Assembly: GCA_050260415.1 (NCBI GenBank)
Contig: JBLNCE010000118.1
Location: forward strand, 1 to 5,589
Reading direction: 5' to 3'
Length of the DNA: 5,589 nucleotides
Source of the DNA: JBLNCE01 sp050260415
GTDB lineage: Bacteria > Bacillota > UBA4882 > JAAYXC01
Of the stretch, positions 1 to 5,589 are shown piece by piece; position 1 is the stretch's first letter; each line of letters begins with the position of its first letter. The notes below the pieces were generated by a model. It worked only from the letters and a program-made list of their open reading frames with translations. It was not told the DNA's origin and searched no databases. Made by a program: the position numbers and the translations under genes.

Positions 1-1
1 A

Positions 2-268
2 GAGGCGAGCCTGTCGGTGGTCGACGCCAAGACGGGCGGCGCGTGTGCCAATCTGGCCGTCTCAGCCTTGTACACCAAAGCGGGACAGCCGTATCTGCGG
101 CTGTATGAATTCCTTGGCACGGCTTTGACAACGGTCCGGGTGACCCTGGGCGAGCGGGTGGTCCGATTGGTCCAGGTCAACCTCTTGCACGAGGAGATGG
201 CGGGACCTTTGGAGACCGTGGCGATACCGGCTTTTGGGATCAGGACTTTCCGCGTGATGATTAAGTAG
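2..268 (+). CDS. C-terminal end of a probable GH38-type alpha-mannosidase (5' truncated by window)
   Basis: The reading frame is open from base 2 and stops at TAG (266-268), giving about 88 residues with no stop upstream, so this is the tail of a longer gene rather than a small gene. The GTG at base 17 has no convincing ribosome binding site and is probably just an internal valine. The segment reads as beta-sandwich sequence: 'YLRLYEFLG', then a run of short beta-strand-like stretches, then 'VNLLHEEMAGPLE', and it ends 'IPAFGIRTFRVMIK'. This order (RlyE..G, then nLlE, then pfeIrTlrv at the very end) is the pattern I know from the C-terminal beta domain of bacterial GH38 alpha-mannosidases, which hydrolyse alpha-linked mannose. 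No catalytic residues are in view, so activity cannot be judged. The stop lies 23 bases before the first permease, so it is probably co-transcribed. Another glycoside hydrolase with a similar C-terminal beta domain is possible. Confidence 0.6.
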   Translation, partial: EASLSVVDAKTGGACANLAVSALYTKAGQPYLRLYEFLGTALTTVRVTLGERVVRLVQVNLLHEEMAGPLETVAIPAFGIRTFRVMIK

Positions 269-291
269 TCAGAGGAAGGTGATGCAAGACC

Positions 292-1260
292 ATGGCCGTG
301 AACAGCCGAGGAATCGGACAACAACACACCCGGGGATTCTTCTACGAACTCAAGAAAAATAAAACCCTTTTCTTCATGCTGCTCCCTGGGATGATCGTTC
401 TCCTGTTAAATCATTATTTGCCTCTGTTCGGTGTGATCATCGCCTTCAAGGATTTTAAATTCCTTGGCATTAATTTCTTCGACAGCTTGTTGAAGAGCGA
501 TTGGGTGGGTTTCACCAATTTCAAATATCTTTTTAGCAGTGCGGATGCTTTTGTAATCACCCGCAACACCGTCTTGTATAACACGGCCTTTATCTTTCTA
601 GGCTTGGTGGCCGCCGTCGCCTTGGCCGTCGCCTTTAGCGAAATGAGGTTTCGCAGGGTGGCCCGCGTCTTTCAGGGCGCGATGTTTCTTCCCCATTTCC
701 TGTCCTGGGTCGTGGCCAGCCATCTGTTTTATGCCTTTCTCAGTTACGATCAGGGATTCATCAACAGGACCCTGTTACCGCTCCTCGGTCTCAAGCCTTT
801 TGCCTGGTACACGGATCTCAGACCTTGGCCGTTCATTATAGTCTTTTTGAACCTCTGGAAATGGGCGGGCTTCAACTGCGTGATCTACCTGGCGGCCATC
901 CTGGGACTCGAGCCCGAGCATTTCGAGGCGGCGACCATCGACGGCGCCAACAAATGGCAGCAGATTACCAAGATCACCATTCCACAGTTGGTACCGCTCA
1001 TGATTACCCTGACCCTGTTGAACATCGGGCAGATCTTCCGCGCCGATTTCGGCCTGTTCTTCCATATCCCCCGTAATTCGGGCCTCCTATTTCCCGTCAC
1101 CAATGTTATTGATACCTACGTATACAATACCTTGTTGCATAGCGGCGACATCGGCATGTCCTCGGCCGCCGGCTTGTATCAGGCCGCGGTCGGTTTCGTA
1201 CTGGTGCTGGTCACCAACCTGGTGGTCAGAAAGAGGCATAGCGAGCACGCGCTGTTTTAA
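292..1260 (+). CDS. Carbohydrate ABC transporter permease, LplB-type
   Basis: This 322-residue membrane protein is one half of the channel of a sugar ABC importer. The N-terminus 'GFFYELKKNKTLFFMLLPG' followed by 'YLPLFGVIIAFKDF' is typical of the LplB family (binding-protein-dependent transport system inner membrane component). About six membrane segments are visible, near residues 26-51, 93-117, 128-150, 178-203, 231-249 and 292-312. The cytoplasmic EAA loop, which docks on the ATPase, is at about 212-233: EAATIDGANKWQQ followed by ITIPQL, with the conserved Glu, Ala, Gly and Pro present. Length is normal for the family. ATG 292 is chosen because GAGGAAGG (272-279) lies 12 bases upstream, the frame is closed by TGA at 280-282, and a nearer ATG at 282 is out of frame. 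It precedes its partner permease by 31 bases. Substrate is not determinable from the permease; mannose-containing oligosaccharides are inferred from the neighbours. Confidence 0.93.
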   Translation: MAVNSRGIGQQHTRGFFYELKKNKTLFFMLLPGMIVLLLNHYLPLFGVIIAFKDFKFLGINFFDSLLKSDWVGFTNFKYLFSSADAFVITRNTVLYNTAFIFLGLVAAVALAVAFSEMRFRRVARVFQGAMFLPHFLSWVVASHLFYAFLSYDQGFINRTLLPLLGLKPFAWYTDLRPWPFIIVFLNLWKWAGFNCVIYLAAILGLEPEHFEAATIDGANKWQQITKITIPQLVPLMITLTLLNIGQIFRADFGLFFHIPRNSGLLFPVTNVIDTYVYNTLLHSGDIGMSSAAGLYQAAVGFVLVLVTNLVVRKRHSEHALF

Positions 1261-1275
1261 AAGCGCCATCCGCTG

Positions 1276-1280
1276 AAAGG
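1276..1280 (+). promoter_or_regulatory. Ribosome binding site deciding the start of permease 2
   Basis: AAAGG sits 11 bases before ATG 1292. Because the alternative GTG start at 1280 would overlap this element, it supports the ATG. The site is modest, and the spacing is slightly long, so translation may partly depend on ribosomes finishing the gene upstream (inference). Confidence 0.5.
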
Positions 1281-1291
1281 TGGTTTACGTC

Positions 1292-2200
1292 ATGGGCAAA
1301 AAGACGTCATTGGGACCGCTGGCCATCAGTCGCACCAGCAATCTTATTGTCACGGCGGTTTTGGGTATAATAGCACTGATCGCTATCATGCCCGTGCTTC
1401 TGGTCATTATGGTTTCAATTACTGATGAAAAAGCGGTTTTGCTCAACGGCTACAGTTTCTTCCCCAAAGCGTTCAGCTTTGAAGCGTATAAGTTTCTCTT
1501 CAATTATCAATACCAACTATTCACTTCTTACGGGGTTACGATCCTGACCACTCTGATTGGCACCGCGTTTAGCTTGACCATTATTTCGTTCTACGCTTAC
1601 GCGATTTCCCGCCGGGATTTCAAGTACCGTAACTTTTTCACCTTTTTCGTGGTCATAACGATCCTCGTCAACGGCGGGCTCGTGCCGTGGTATCTGGTCT
1701 CGACCCAAGTGCTGCACCTGAAGAACAACATCTGGGGATTGATCTTCCCTTTCCTGATGGATGCCTGGTATGTGCTGATCCTGCGTACCAATTTCGTGAC
1801 CAGCGTGCCCGATGCGCTGATCGAACAGGCCAAGATCGACGGCGCCGGCGAATTAACCATTTTCTTCAAAGTCGTGGTGCCTTTGTCGCGTGCCGGTTTG
1901 GCCACCATCGGCCTGTTTTGCACCCTGAAGTTCTGGAACGACTGGTGGTTGCCACTGCTTTTCATCGACACCCCCAAGCTGACTTCCTTGCAGTTACTGC
2001 TCTATCGCATTTACAACGCCATGCAGTTTTTGCTGAATAATCCGGCCAACCTTCCCAAGGAGGACGTATTATCCAGCCTGCCCGCCAACACTGTACGCAT
2101 GGCCATGGTCGTCGTCGGTATCTGGCCGATTCTATGCGCTTTTCCGTTCTTCCAGCGGTATTTTGTCAAAGGTTTGACCCTCGGCGCCATCAAAGGCTGA
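1292..2200 (+). CDS. Carbohydrate ABC transporter permease, LplC/YtcP-type
   Basis: This 302-residue protein is the second channel subunit and should pair with the upstream permease. About six membrane segments are visible, near residues 17-41, 81-105, 115-137, 147-167, 201-225 and 268-287. The EAA loop is at about 178-199: EQAKIDGAGELTIFFKVVVP, with the usual third-position Ala and the Gly kept. The C-terminus 'NTVRMAMVVVGIWPILCAFP' followed by 'FFQRYFVKGLTLGAIKG' is a hallmark of the LplC/YtcP family, as is 'NGGLVPWYLV' in the middle. ATG 1292 is preferred because AAAGG (1276-1280) lies 11 bases upstream; an in-frame GTG at 1280 overlaps that site and would add only four residues (MVYV). 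Length fits the family. The stop is 48 bases before the binding-protein gene, in the common permease-permease-binding protein order of this family. Confidence 0.93.
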   Translation: MGKKTSLGPLAISRTSNLIVTAVLGIIALIAIMPVLLVIMVSITDEKAVLLNGYSFFPKAFSFEAYKFLFNYQYQLFTSYGVTILTTLIGTAFSLTIISFYAYAISRRDFKYRNFFTFFVVITILVNGGLVPWYLVSTQVLHLKNNIWGLIFPFLMDAWYVLILRTNFVTSVPDALIEQAKIDGAGELTIFFKVVVPLSRAGLATIGLFCTLKFWNDWWLPLLFIDTPKLTSLQLLLYRIYNAMQFLLNNPANLPKEDVLSSLPANTVRMAMVVVGIWPILCAFPFFQRYFVKGLTLGAIKG

Positions 2201-2201
2201 T

Positions 2202-2217
2202 ACCAGAGCAATCTGGT
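2202..2217 (+). other. Small intercistronic hairpin with GCAA (GNRA) tetraloop
   Basis: Directly after the permease stop, ACCAGA (2202-2207) and TCTGGT (2212-2217) form a perfect 6-bp stem closed by the stable tetraloop GCAA. Only a short T-run follows, inside TTTGG, so it is not a convincing terminator. It lies between the permease and binding-protein genes, a place where processing or stability elements often separate low permease from high binding-protein expression. The function is inferred, and the short stem could be chance. Confidence 0.35.
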
Positions 2218-2235
2218 TTGGCAAAAACAAGAAAG

Positions 2236-2243
2236 AGGAGGAG
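2236..2243 (+). promoter_or_regulatory. Strong ribosome binding site of the binding-protein gene
   Basis: AGGAGGAG ends five bases before ATG 2249 and contains the near-complete anti-16S complement AGGAGG. It is the strongest Shine-Dalgarno match in the window, compared with AAAGG-type or spaced sites before the permease and GH38 genes. This fits the known need for excess binding protein over membrane subunits and fixes the start codon. Confidence 0.8.
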
Positions 2244-2248
2244 AGTTC

Positions 2249-3727
2249 ATGTTCAGCGGGAAAAGGTTGATAAGTCTCGTGGTGCTCGGTTTACTAGTGT
2301 TCTCGCTGGTAGCAGCGGGTACGGTGGCCGCGAAAGCGAAGCCGTACGAGATCAAATGGTATTTCAACAGCAACGGGACACAGAAGGACGAAGCGCTGAT
2401 CTTACAGGAGGTGAATAAGTATTTACTTCCCAAGATCAACGCCACGCTCAAACTGTACAACATGGACTTCGGCACCTACGGCCAGAAGCTGTCCGTCATG
2501 CTGGCCTCGGGCGAACCGATCGATCTTATGTTCATGGCATCTTGGACCAATCCGTCCTATCGCGACGCGGTGGCCAAGGGTTACTTATTGGATATCACCA
2601 AGCTGTGGGACAAGTATGCGCCCAAGTCAAAAGCGCAGCGCGCGTCCGGCTTTATCCTCGGCACTCAGATCAACGGAAAGAACTACGGCATTCCGTGCAA
2701 CAAGGAAATGGCGCACCAATGGGGGTTCATGATCCGCCGCGATATCGCCGAGAAGTATAATTTTGACCTGTCCACCATCAAGAAATTCACGGATATCGAA
2801 CCCATGCTGAAGGTCATCAAAGAGAACGAGCCCAACATGATTCCTCTCCAGAACACCGTGGGCGAGACCGGTTACAAGTTCCTGGACTTTGACCGCATCG
2901 TCTCCGATACCGTCCCGGCGGTGCTGTACAACGACAGCAAAGACATGAAGATCTTCTGCGAACTCGAGTCGGCGGAAGCGAAAGCCTATTTCGCCACCGT
3001 GCGCAAATGGTTCCTGGCCGGTTATATCCCTGCCGATGCGGCGACAATGAGCAACTTCAGCGACCCGCGCCGGGCCGGTAAGGTCTTCGCCTCCTGCAAT
3101 TCTTTGAAGCCCGGGGCCGCCGCCGAGGGCGAGGCCGCGAATGGCTTTCCGCTGCAGCAGATCGAGCTGACCAAGCCGTGGGTCCAGACCCGCGACGTCG
3201 CCGGTTCGATGATGGTCATCCCCAAGACATGCAAGGATCCCGCCACAGTCTTGAAATTCTATGAGCTCTTCAATACCGATCCGTATCTCTGCAACTTGCT
3301 CCTCTACGGTATCGAAGGCAAGCATTACATCAAGGTCAACAATATCCAGATTAAGTATCCTGAAGGCCTGACCAAGCAGAACACGCCTTACCGCATGGGC
3401 AACAACTGGGTCTTTGGCAACCAGTTCATCCAATACGTCTATGATAACGAGGACCCGAACAAGTGGGATAACTTCAAGAAGTGGAATCTCACCGCCAGCA
3501 ACGCGAAGAGCCTCGGCTTCAACTTTGACGCCGAGCCGGTCAAGAACGAGGTCGCGGCCTGCGGCTCGGTCTGGAACGAATTCATGACCCCGCTGACGGT
3601 CGGCGCCGTCGATCCCGAGGTTTATTTGCCACAGGCAATCGCCAAGTTCAAGGCGGCCGGCTTGGACAAGATCATCGCCGAAGCGCAGAAACAGTTGGAC
3701 GCCTGGCTCAAGACCAAGAAGAAATAG
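2249..3727 (+). CDS. Extracellular sugar-binding protein, LplA-like with DUF3502-type C-terminus
   Basis: This 492-residue protein is the substrate-binding subunit of the importer encoded just upstream. Residues 1 to about 30 form a Sec signal peptide: positive start (MFSGKR), a hydrophobic core at about 7-22, and an Ala-rich cleavage region ending AAKA. There is no lipobox cysteine. Family signs include 'ASGEPIDLMFMASW' (86-99), 'GYLLDITKLWDKYAP' (111-125), 'INGKNYGIPCNKE' (141-153) and 'LLYGIEGKHYIK' (351-362), all matching LplA-like cluster 1 solute-binding proteins. The last 70 residues or so, from 'GFNFDAEPVKNE' (423-434) to 'QKQLDAWLK' (480-488), fit the DUF3502 domain found at the C-terminus of this family. 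Length is as expected. The start is fixed by AGGAGGAG five bases upstream of ATG. The ligand is unknown; an alpha-mannoside or mannose-containing glycan fragment is inferred only from the flanking GH38 genes. Confidence 0.92.
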   Translation: MFSGKRLISLVVLGLLVFSLVAAGTVAAKAKPYEIKWYFNSNGTQKDEALILQEVNKYLLPKINATLKLYNMDFGTYGQKLSVMLASGEPIDLMFMASWTNPSYRDAVAKGYLLDITKLWDKYAPKSKAQRASGFILGTQINGKNYGIPCNKEMAHQWGFMIRRDIAEKYNFDLSTIKKFTDIEPMLKVIKENEPNMIPLQNTVGETGYKFLDFDRIVSDTVPAVLYNDSKDMKIFCELESAEAKAYFATVRKWFLAGYIPADAATMSNFSDPRRAGKVFASCNSLKPGAAAEGEAANGFPLQQIELTKPWVQTRDVAGSMMVIPKTCKDPATVLKFYELFNTDPYLCNLLLYGIEGKHYIKVNNIQIKYPEGLTKQNTPYRMGNNWVFGNQFIQYVYDNEDPNKWDNFKKWNLTASNAKSLGFNFDAEPVKNEVAACGSVWNEFMTPLTVGAVDPEVYLPQAIAKFKAAGLDKIIAEAQKQLDAWLKTKKK

Positions 3728-3763
3728 CCCCGGCGCGCCCTCACAGATCCCTCCTCAGCGTCA

Positions 3764-3798
3764 GGTGAAGGCTAACGCCTCAGGCGTTAGCCTTCACC
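3764..3798 (+). repeat. Perfect 17-base inverted repeat (intercistronic hairpin)
   Basis: GGTGAAGGCTAACGCCT (3764-3780) is the exact reverse complement of 3782-3798, with a single C at 3781 between the arms. As RNA this would fold into a 16-bp stem with a three-base loop (3780-3782). It lies 36 bases after the binding-protein stop and 70 bases before the GH38 start. No T-tract follows on the + strand (next bases GATGCCGG), and none precedes it that would make a minus-strand terminator, so it is not a standard intrinsic terminator. A role in protecting the 3' end of the binding-protein message and reducing downstream expression is plausible, as is a dispersed palindromic repeat; both are inference. 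Confidence 0.85.
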
Positions 3799-3853
3799 GA
3801 TGCCGGCCGTGCGGCGGGAGAACATGAACATACGAGCGTGGAGAAGCGGGGCC

Positions 3854-3859
3854 GAAAGG
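3854..3859 (+). promoter_or_regulatory. Ribosome binding site supporting the GH38 start at 3869
   Basis: GAAAGG ends nine bases before ATG 3869, a normal distance. The upstream in-frame ATG at 3824 has GGGAG only three bases away, which is too close, and the in-frame ATG at 3800 abuts the inverted repeat with no purine-rich site. The element therefore favours the shorter protein. Confidence 0.5.
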
Positions 3860-3868
3860 CGGCCGAAT

Positions 3869-5589
3869 ATGATGAGCGAGATCAAAGCGTATCTTGTGCC
3901 TTTTTCCCATATGGACCTCTTTTGGCTGGGCGCGCAGGAGGAATGCCTCTCACGCGGTAATCGCGTGATTTCTGAGGCGATGGAGATGGCGGCCAAACAC
4001 CCCGAATTCCGCTTTCTGATCGAGGACCTGGTCTTCATCGATTATTTTCTCCGATGCCATCCGGAAAAGAAGGCCGCGCTGAAAGAGATTGTACAGCGAG
4101 GCCAGCTCGAGATCGGCCCGAAATGGGCCGGCATCGACCAGACGCCCCAGGTCGGGGAGGATCTGGTCCGGAATTCCCTGTATGCCCTGGACTACTTGGA
4201 GAAAGAGTTCGGGTACGCGCCCAAGACCATGCACACAGGCGACCTTCCCGGCTGGACCCCCCAGTATCCCCAGATCGCTCAGAAACTGGGTATCCCTTAT
4301 ATTGTCTATACGCGCACCGGTCCCACCGATGTCTCCCTCTTTTACTGGGTGGGACTGGACGGTACGAAGAGCTTGGTCTGGTATTCTCTCAACGGCTATG
4401 GCTGGGCCTGGCACGGCGGCGGGCTGGAGATCAGCGTGGAGAAAGCGATGGAGAACGGTCTGGAGCGCACGATGCAGGAAGTATTGGCGCAAGGAGTGCA
4501 GCCGATCTTCGTCCATTGGGGCGTCGATCTGATCCTTCCCGGCAGAAAACTGCCGGCTAACCTCAAAAAGTGGAACGAGGTCTCCGAGATCAAGATGGCA
4601 TTCGCCACGCCGACGGAGTATTTTGAACGGGCACCTAAGGATAATCTGAGGGAGATAAGGGGGGAGGCCCCCTCCGCTTGGCCTTACAGCGATCCGCAGT
4701 ATCCGCGTTATATGACCCTAACTCTGCCCGCCGTCGCCGCTTTGCTCAACGGCGAAAGGTTTTCCGCCATCGCCTGGCATCAGGGTTTCCTGCCCGACTA
4801 TCCGGCGGCCAAGATCAAGGAGTCGTGGTATCAGGTCCTGGAGGCCATGGACCATAACAACAACGGGCAAGGCTACGATTTTACCCTGGAGCGGAAGTCG
4901 GCCTACTATCAATCGAGCATCCACACCGCCGGCAGGCTGACGGAGGACGCTTTACGCCGTATCGCGGAAAATGTCAAAGCGCCTTTCGGCGGCAGTTGTT
5001 GTCCGATCGTGGTATTCAACCCGATGTCATGGGACCGGACCGAACTGGTCAAGGCGCACGTTACCTATCACGGCGACATCGTTGCCTGGGAAATCGACGA
5101 GTTTCGTAAGGTAAAGATGGTAGACGAAGTCGGCAAGCCGGTGGAGTTTCAGCAAACGGACATCCGCGAGGGGGTCTCGCGCGAGGAGTATATCCGGTTC
5201 ACCGCTAAGGATGTTCCCGCTTGCGGTTACAAGACTTACTACGTGCTGCCGGCGGAGGAGCCGCCGCAAGTTGTTCCCGTATGCAGGCAGGATGATCGTA
5301 CCTTCGTAACGCCGTTCTATGAAGTCGTCGCCGACAAAGTCACCGGGGACATCTCCGTAAAGGAATTGGCGTCGGGTCATACGGTCATCGCGAGGATGTT
5401 CGTCGTCGGCATCGAAGAGGTCTTGGAAAACGGCTCGTTCCGTGACACCGCGACCGGCCGGCGGCACGAAAACATCATTGACGCCGTGGAGCTGATTGAT
5501 AACGGCACCATCTCGGCCACGATCGAGGTAAGGGGCAGGATCGGGAAAAACGGCGTCTTGCAGCAAGTCACCCTTTACAAGGACCACAA
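3869..5589 (+). CDS. GH38 alpha-mannosidase (3' truncated by window)
   Basis: The frame stays open to the window end, giving 573 residues of an enzyme expected to hydrolyse terminal alpha-mannosyl linkages using a metal ion (zinc in characterised GH38). The N-terminus 'YLVPFSHMDLFWLG' carries the family's HxD metal-ligand pair (H14, D16). 'RGQLEIGPKWAGIDQTPQVG' followed by 'EDLVRNSLYALDYLEKEFG' (77-115) is the standard GH38 barrel sequence. D125 in 'HTGDLPGWTPQYPQI' aligns with the nucleophile/metal-ligand Asp. D220 in 'HWGVDLILPG' is a candidate acid/base position. 'MDHNNNGQG' (327-335) sits where the last metal-binding His is expected. 'VVFNPMSWDR' (381-390) marks entry to the C-terminal beta domains, which are cut off. 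No signal peptide is seen, so it is probably cytoplasmic. Starts at 3872, 3824 or 3800 are possible in frame, but the extra upstream residues look unlike the family. It probably belongs to the transporter operon, after the hairpin. Confidence 0.9.
   Translation, partial: MMSEIKAYLVPFSHMDLFWLGAQEECLSRGNRVISEAMEMAAKHPEFRFLIEDLVFIDYFLRCHPEKKAALKEIVQRGQLEIGPKWAGIDQTPQVGEDLVRNSLYALDYLEKEFGYAPKTMHTGDLPGWTPQYPQIAQKLGIPYIVYTRTGPTDVSLFYWVGLDGTKSLVWYSLNGYGWAWHGGGLEISVEKAMENGLERTMQEVLAQGVQPIFVHWGVDLILPGRKLPANLKKWNEVSEIKMAFATPTEYFERAPKDNLREIRGEAPSAWPYSDPQYPRYMTLTLPAVAALLNGERFSAIAWHQGFLPDYPAAKIKESWYQVLEAMDHNNNGQGYDFTLERKSAYYQSSIHTAGRLTEDALRRIAENVKAPFGGSCCPIVVFNPMSWDRTELVKAHVTYHGDIVAWEIDEFRKVKMVDEVGKPVEFQQTDIREGVSREEYIRFTAKDVPACGYKTYYVLPAEEPPQVVPVCRQDDRTFVTPFYEVVADKVTGDISVKELASGHTVIARMFVVGIEEVLENGSFRDTATGRRHENIIDAVELIDNGTISATIEVRGRIGKNGVLQQVTLYKDH

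Larger units (their letters stand above)
3728..3868. other. 141-base intergenic region between binding protein and GH38 gene
   Basis: This is the largest gap in the window. It holds the perfect inverted repeat (3764-3798) and the GH38 ribosome binding site. I see no convincing -35/-10 promoter pair; the sequence is GC-rich. It also contains two upstream in-frame ATG codons (3800 and 3824), so part of it could be coding if a longer GH38 N-terminus is used, though this seems unlikely. Confidence 0.6.

Noticed and set aside
17..268. Independent small gene starting at GTG 17
   Set aside because: The frame is open to the window edge, there is no ribosome binding site, and the sequence reads as the C-terminal beta domain of a larger enzyme.
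1266..1283. Possible hairpin CCATC/GGTGG masking the permease 2 ribosome site
   Set aside because: Only five pairs including a G-U wobble with an eight-base loop; too weak to claim regulation.
932..1855. Shared ATCGACGGCGCC 12-mer in both permease genes as a possible DNA repeat
   Set aside because: It encodes the conserved IDGA of the EAA loop in both proteins, so protein-level conservation explains it.
2627..3433. Long minus-strand open frame (268 codons) opposite the binding-protein gene
   Set aside because: It lies wholly inside a well-supported gene with clear family motifs and signal peptide. Its translation resembles no family I know, and it is expected from codon bias on the coding strand.
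3764..3798. Intrinsic terminator at the inverted repeat
   Set aside because: The stem is strong but no T-run follows on either strand, so I list it as an inverted repeat rather than a terminator.
3950..4516. Minus-strand open frame of 188 codons opposite the GH38 gene
   Set aside because: The plus-strand frame carries the HxD motif and other GH38 sequence throughout, so this is a shadow.
4054..4560. Plus-strand open frames in the two other frames within the GH38 gene
   Set aside because: Both give Arg/Ser/Pro-rich low-complexity translations typical of shifted reading of a GC-rich gene; the GH38 frame is uninterrupted across the whole stretch.

Overview
The window looks like part of a bacterial carbohydrate-uptake and breakdown operon, with all recognisable genes on the + strand. 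The order is: the 3' end of a probable family GH38 alpha-mannosidase (cut by the window start), two ABC-transporter permeases of the LplB and LplC/YtcP type, an LplA-like extracellular solute-binding protein with a DUF3502-type C-terminus, and the 5' part of a clear GH38 alpha-mannosidase (cut by the window end). The gaps are 23, 31, 48 and 141 bases, and no hairpin followed by a T-tract separates the genes, so one polycistronic transcript is likely.

Layout: 2-268 enzyme tail; 292-1260 permease 1; 1292-2200 permease 2; 2203-2217 region, a small GCAA-loop hairpin; 2249-3727 binding protein with the best ribosome binding site in the window; 3764-3798 a perfect 17-base inverted repeat in the only sizeable gap; 3869-5589 GH38 enzyme, still open at the window end. 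No gene-free stretch exceeds 300 bases. No tRNA, rRNA, CRISPR array, insertion sequence, regulator gene or ABC ATPase is visible.

How the genes work together (inference): the binding protein captures an oligosaccharide outside the cytoplasmic membrane, the two permeases form the heterodimeric channel, and an ATPase encoded elsewhere powers it. The flanking GH38 enzymes have no visible signal peptide where an N-terminus can be seen (the downstream one), so that enzyme probably trims mannose-containing or related sugars in the cytoplasm after import.

Organism: GC content is moderate (by eye somewhat above 50%), Shine-Dalgarno sites are purine-rich, and the transporter belongs to a family best known from Firmicutes such as Bacillus and Paenibacillus and also found in spirochaetes and other phyla. 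The binding protein has a Sec signal peptide without a lipobox cysteine, which fits a free periplasmic protein in a double-membrane bacterium better than a typical Gram-positive lipoprotein. I cannot name the phylum with confidence. The region is mostly an ordinary accessory sugar locus; the points of interest are the pairing of two GH38-type genes around one transporter, the long perfect hairpin, the non-lipoprotein binding protein and the variant active-site motifs of the GH38 enzyme.
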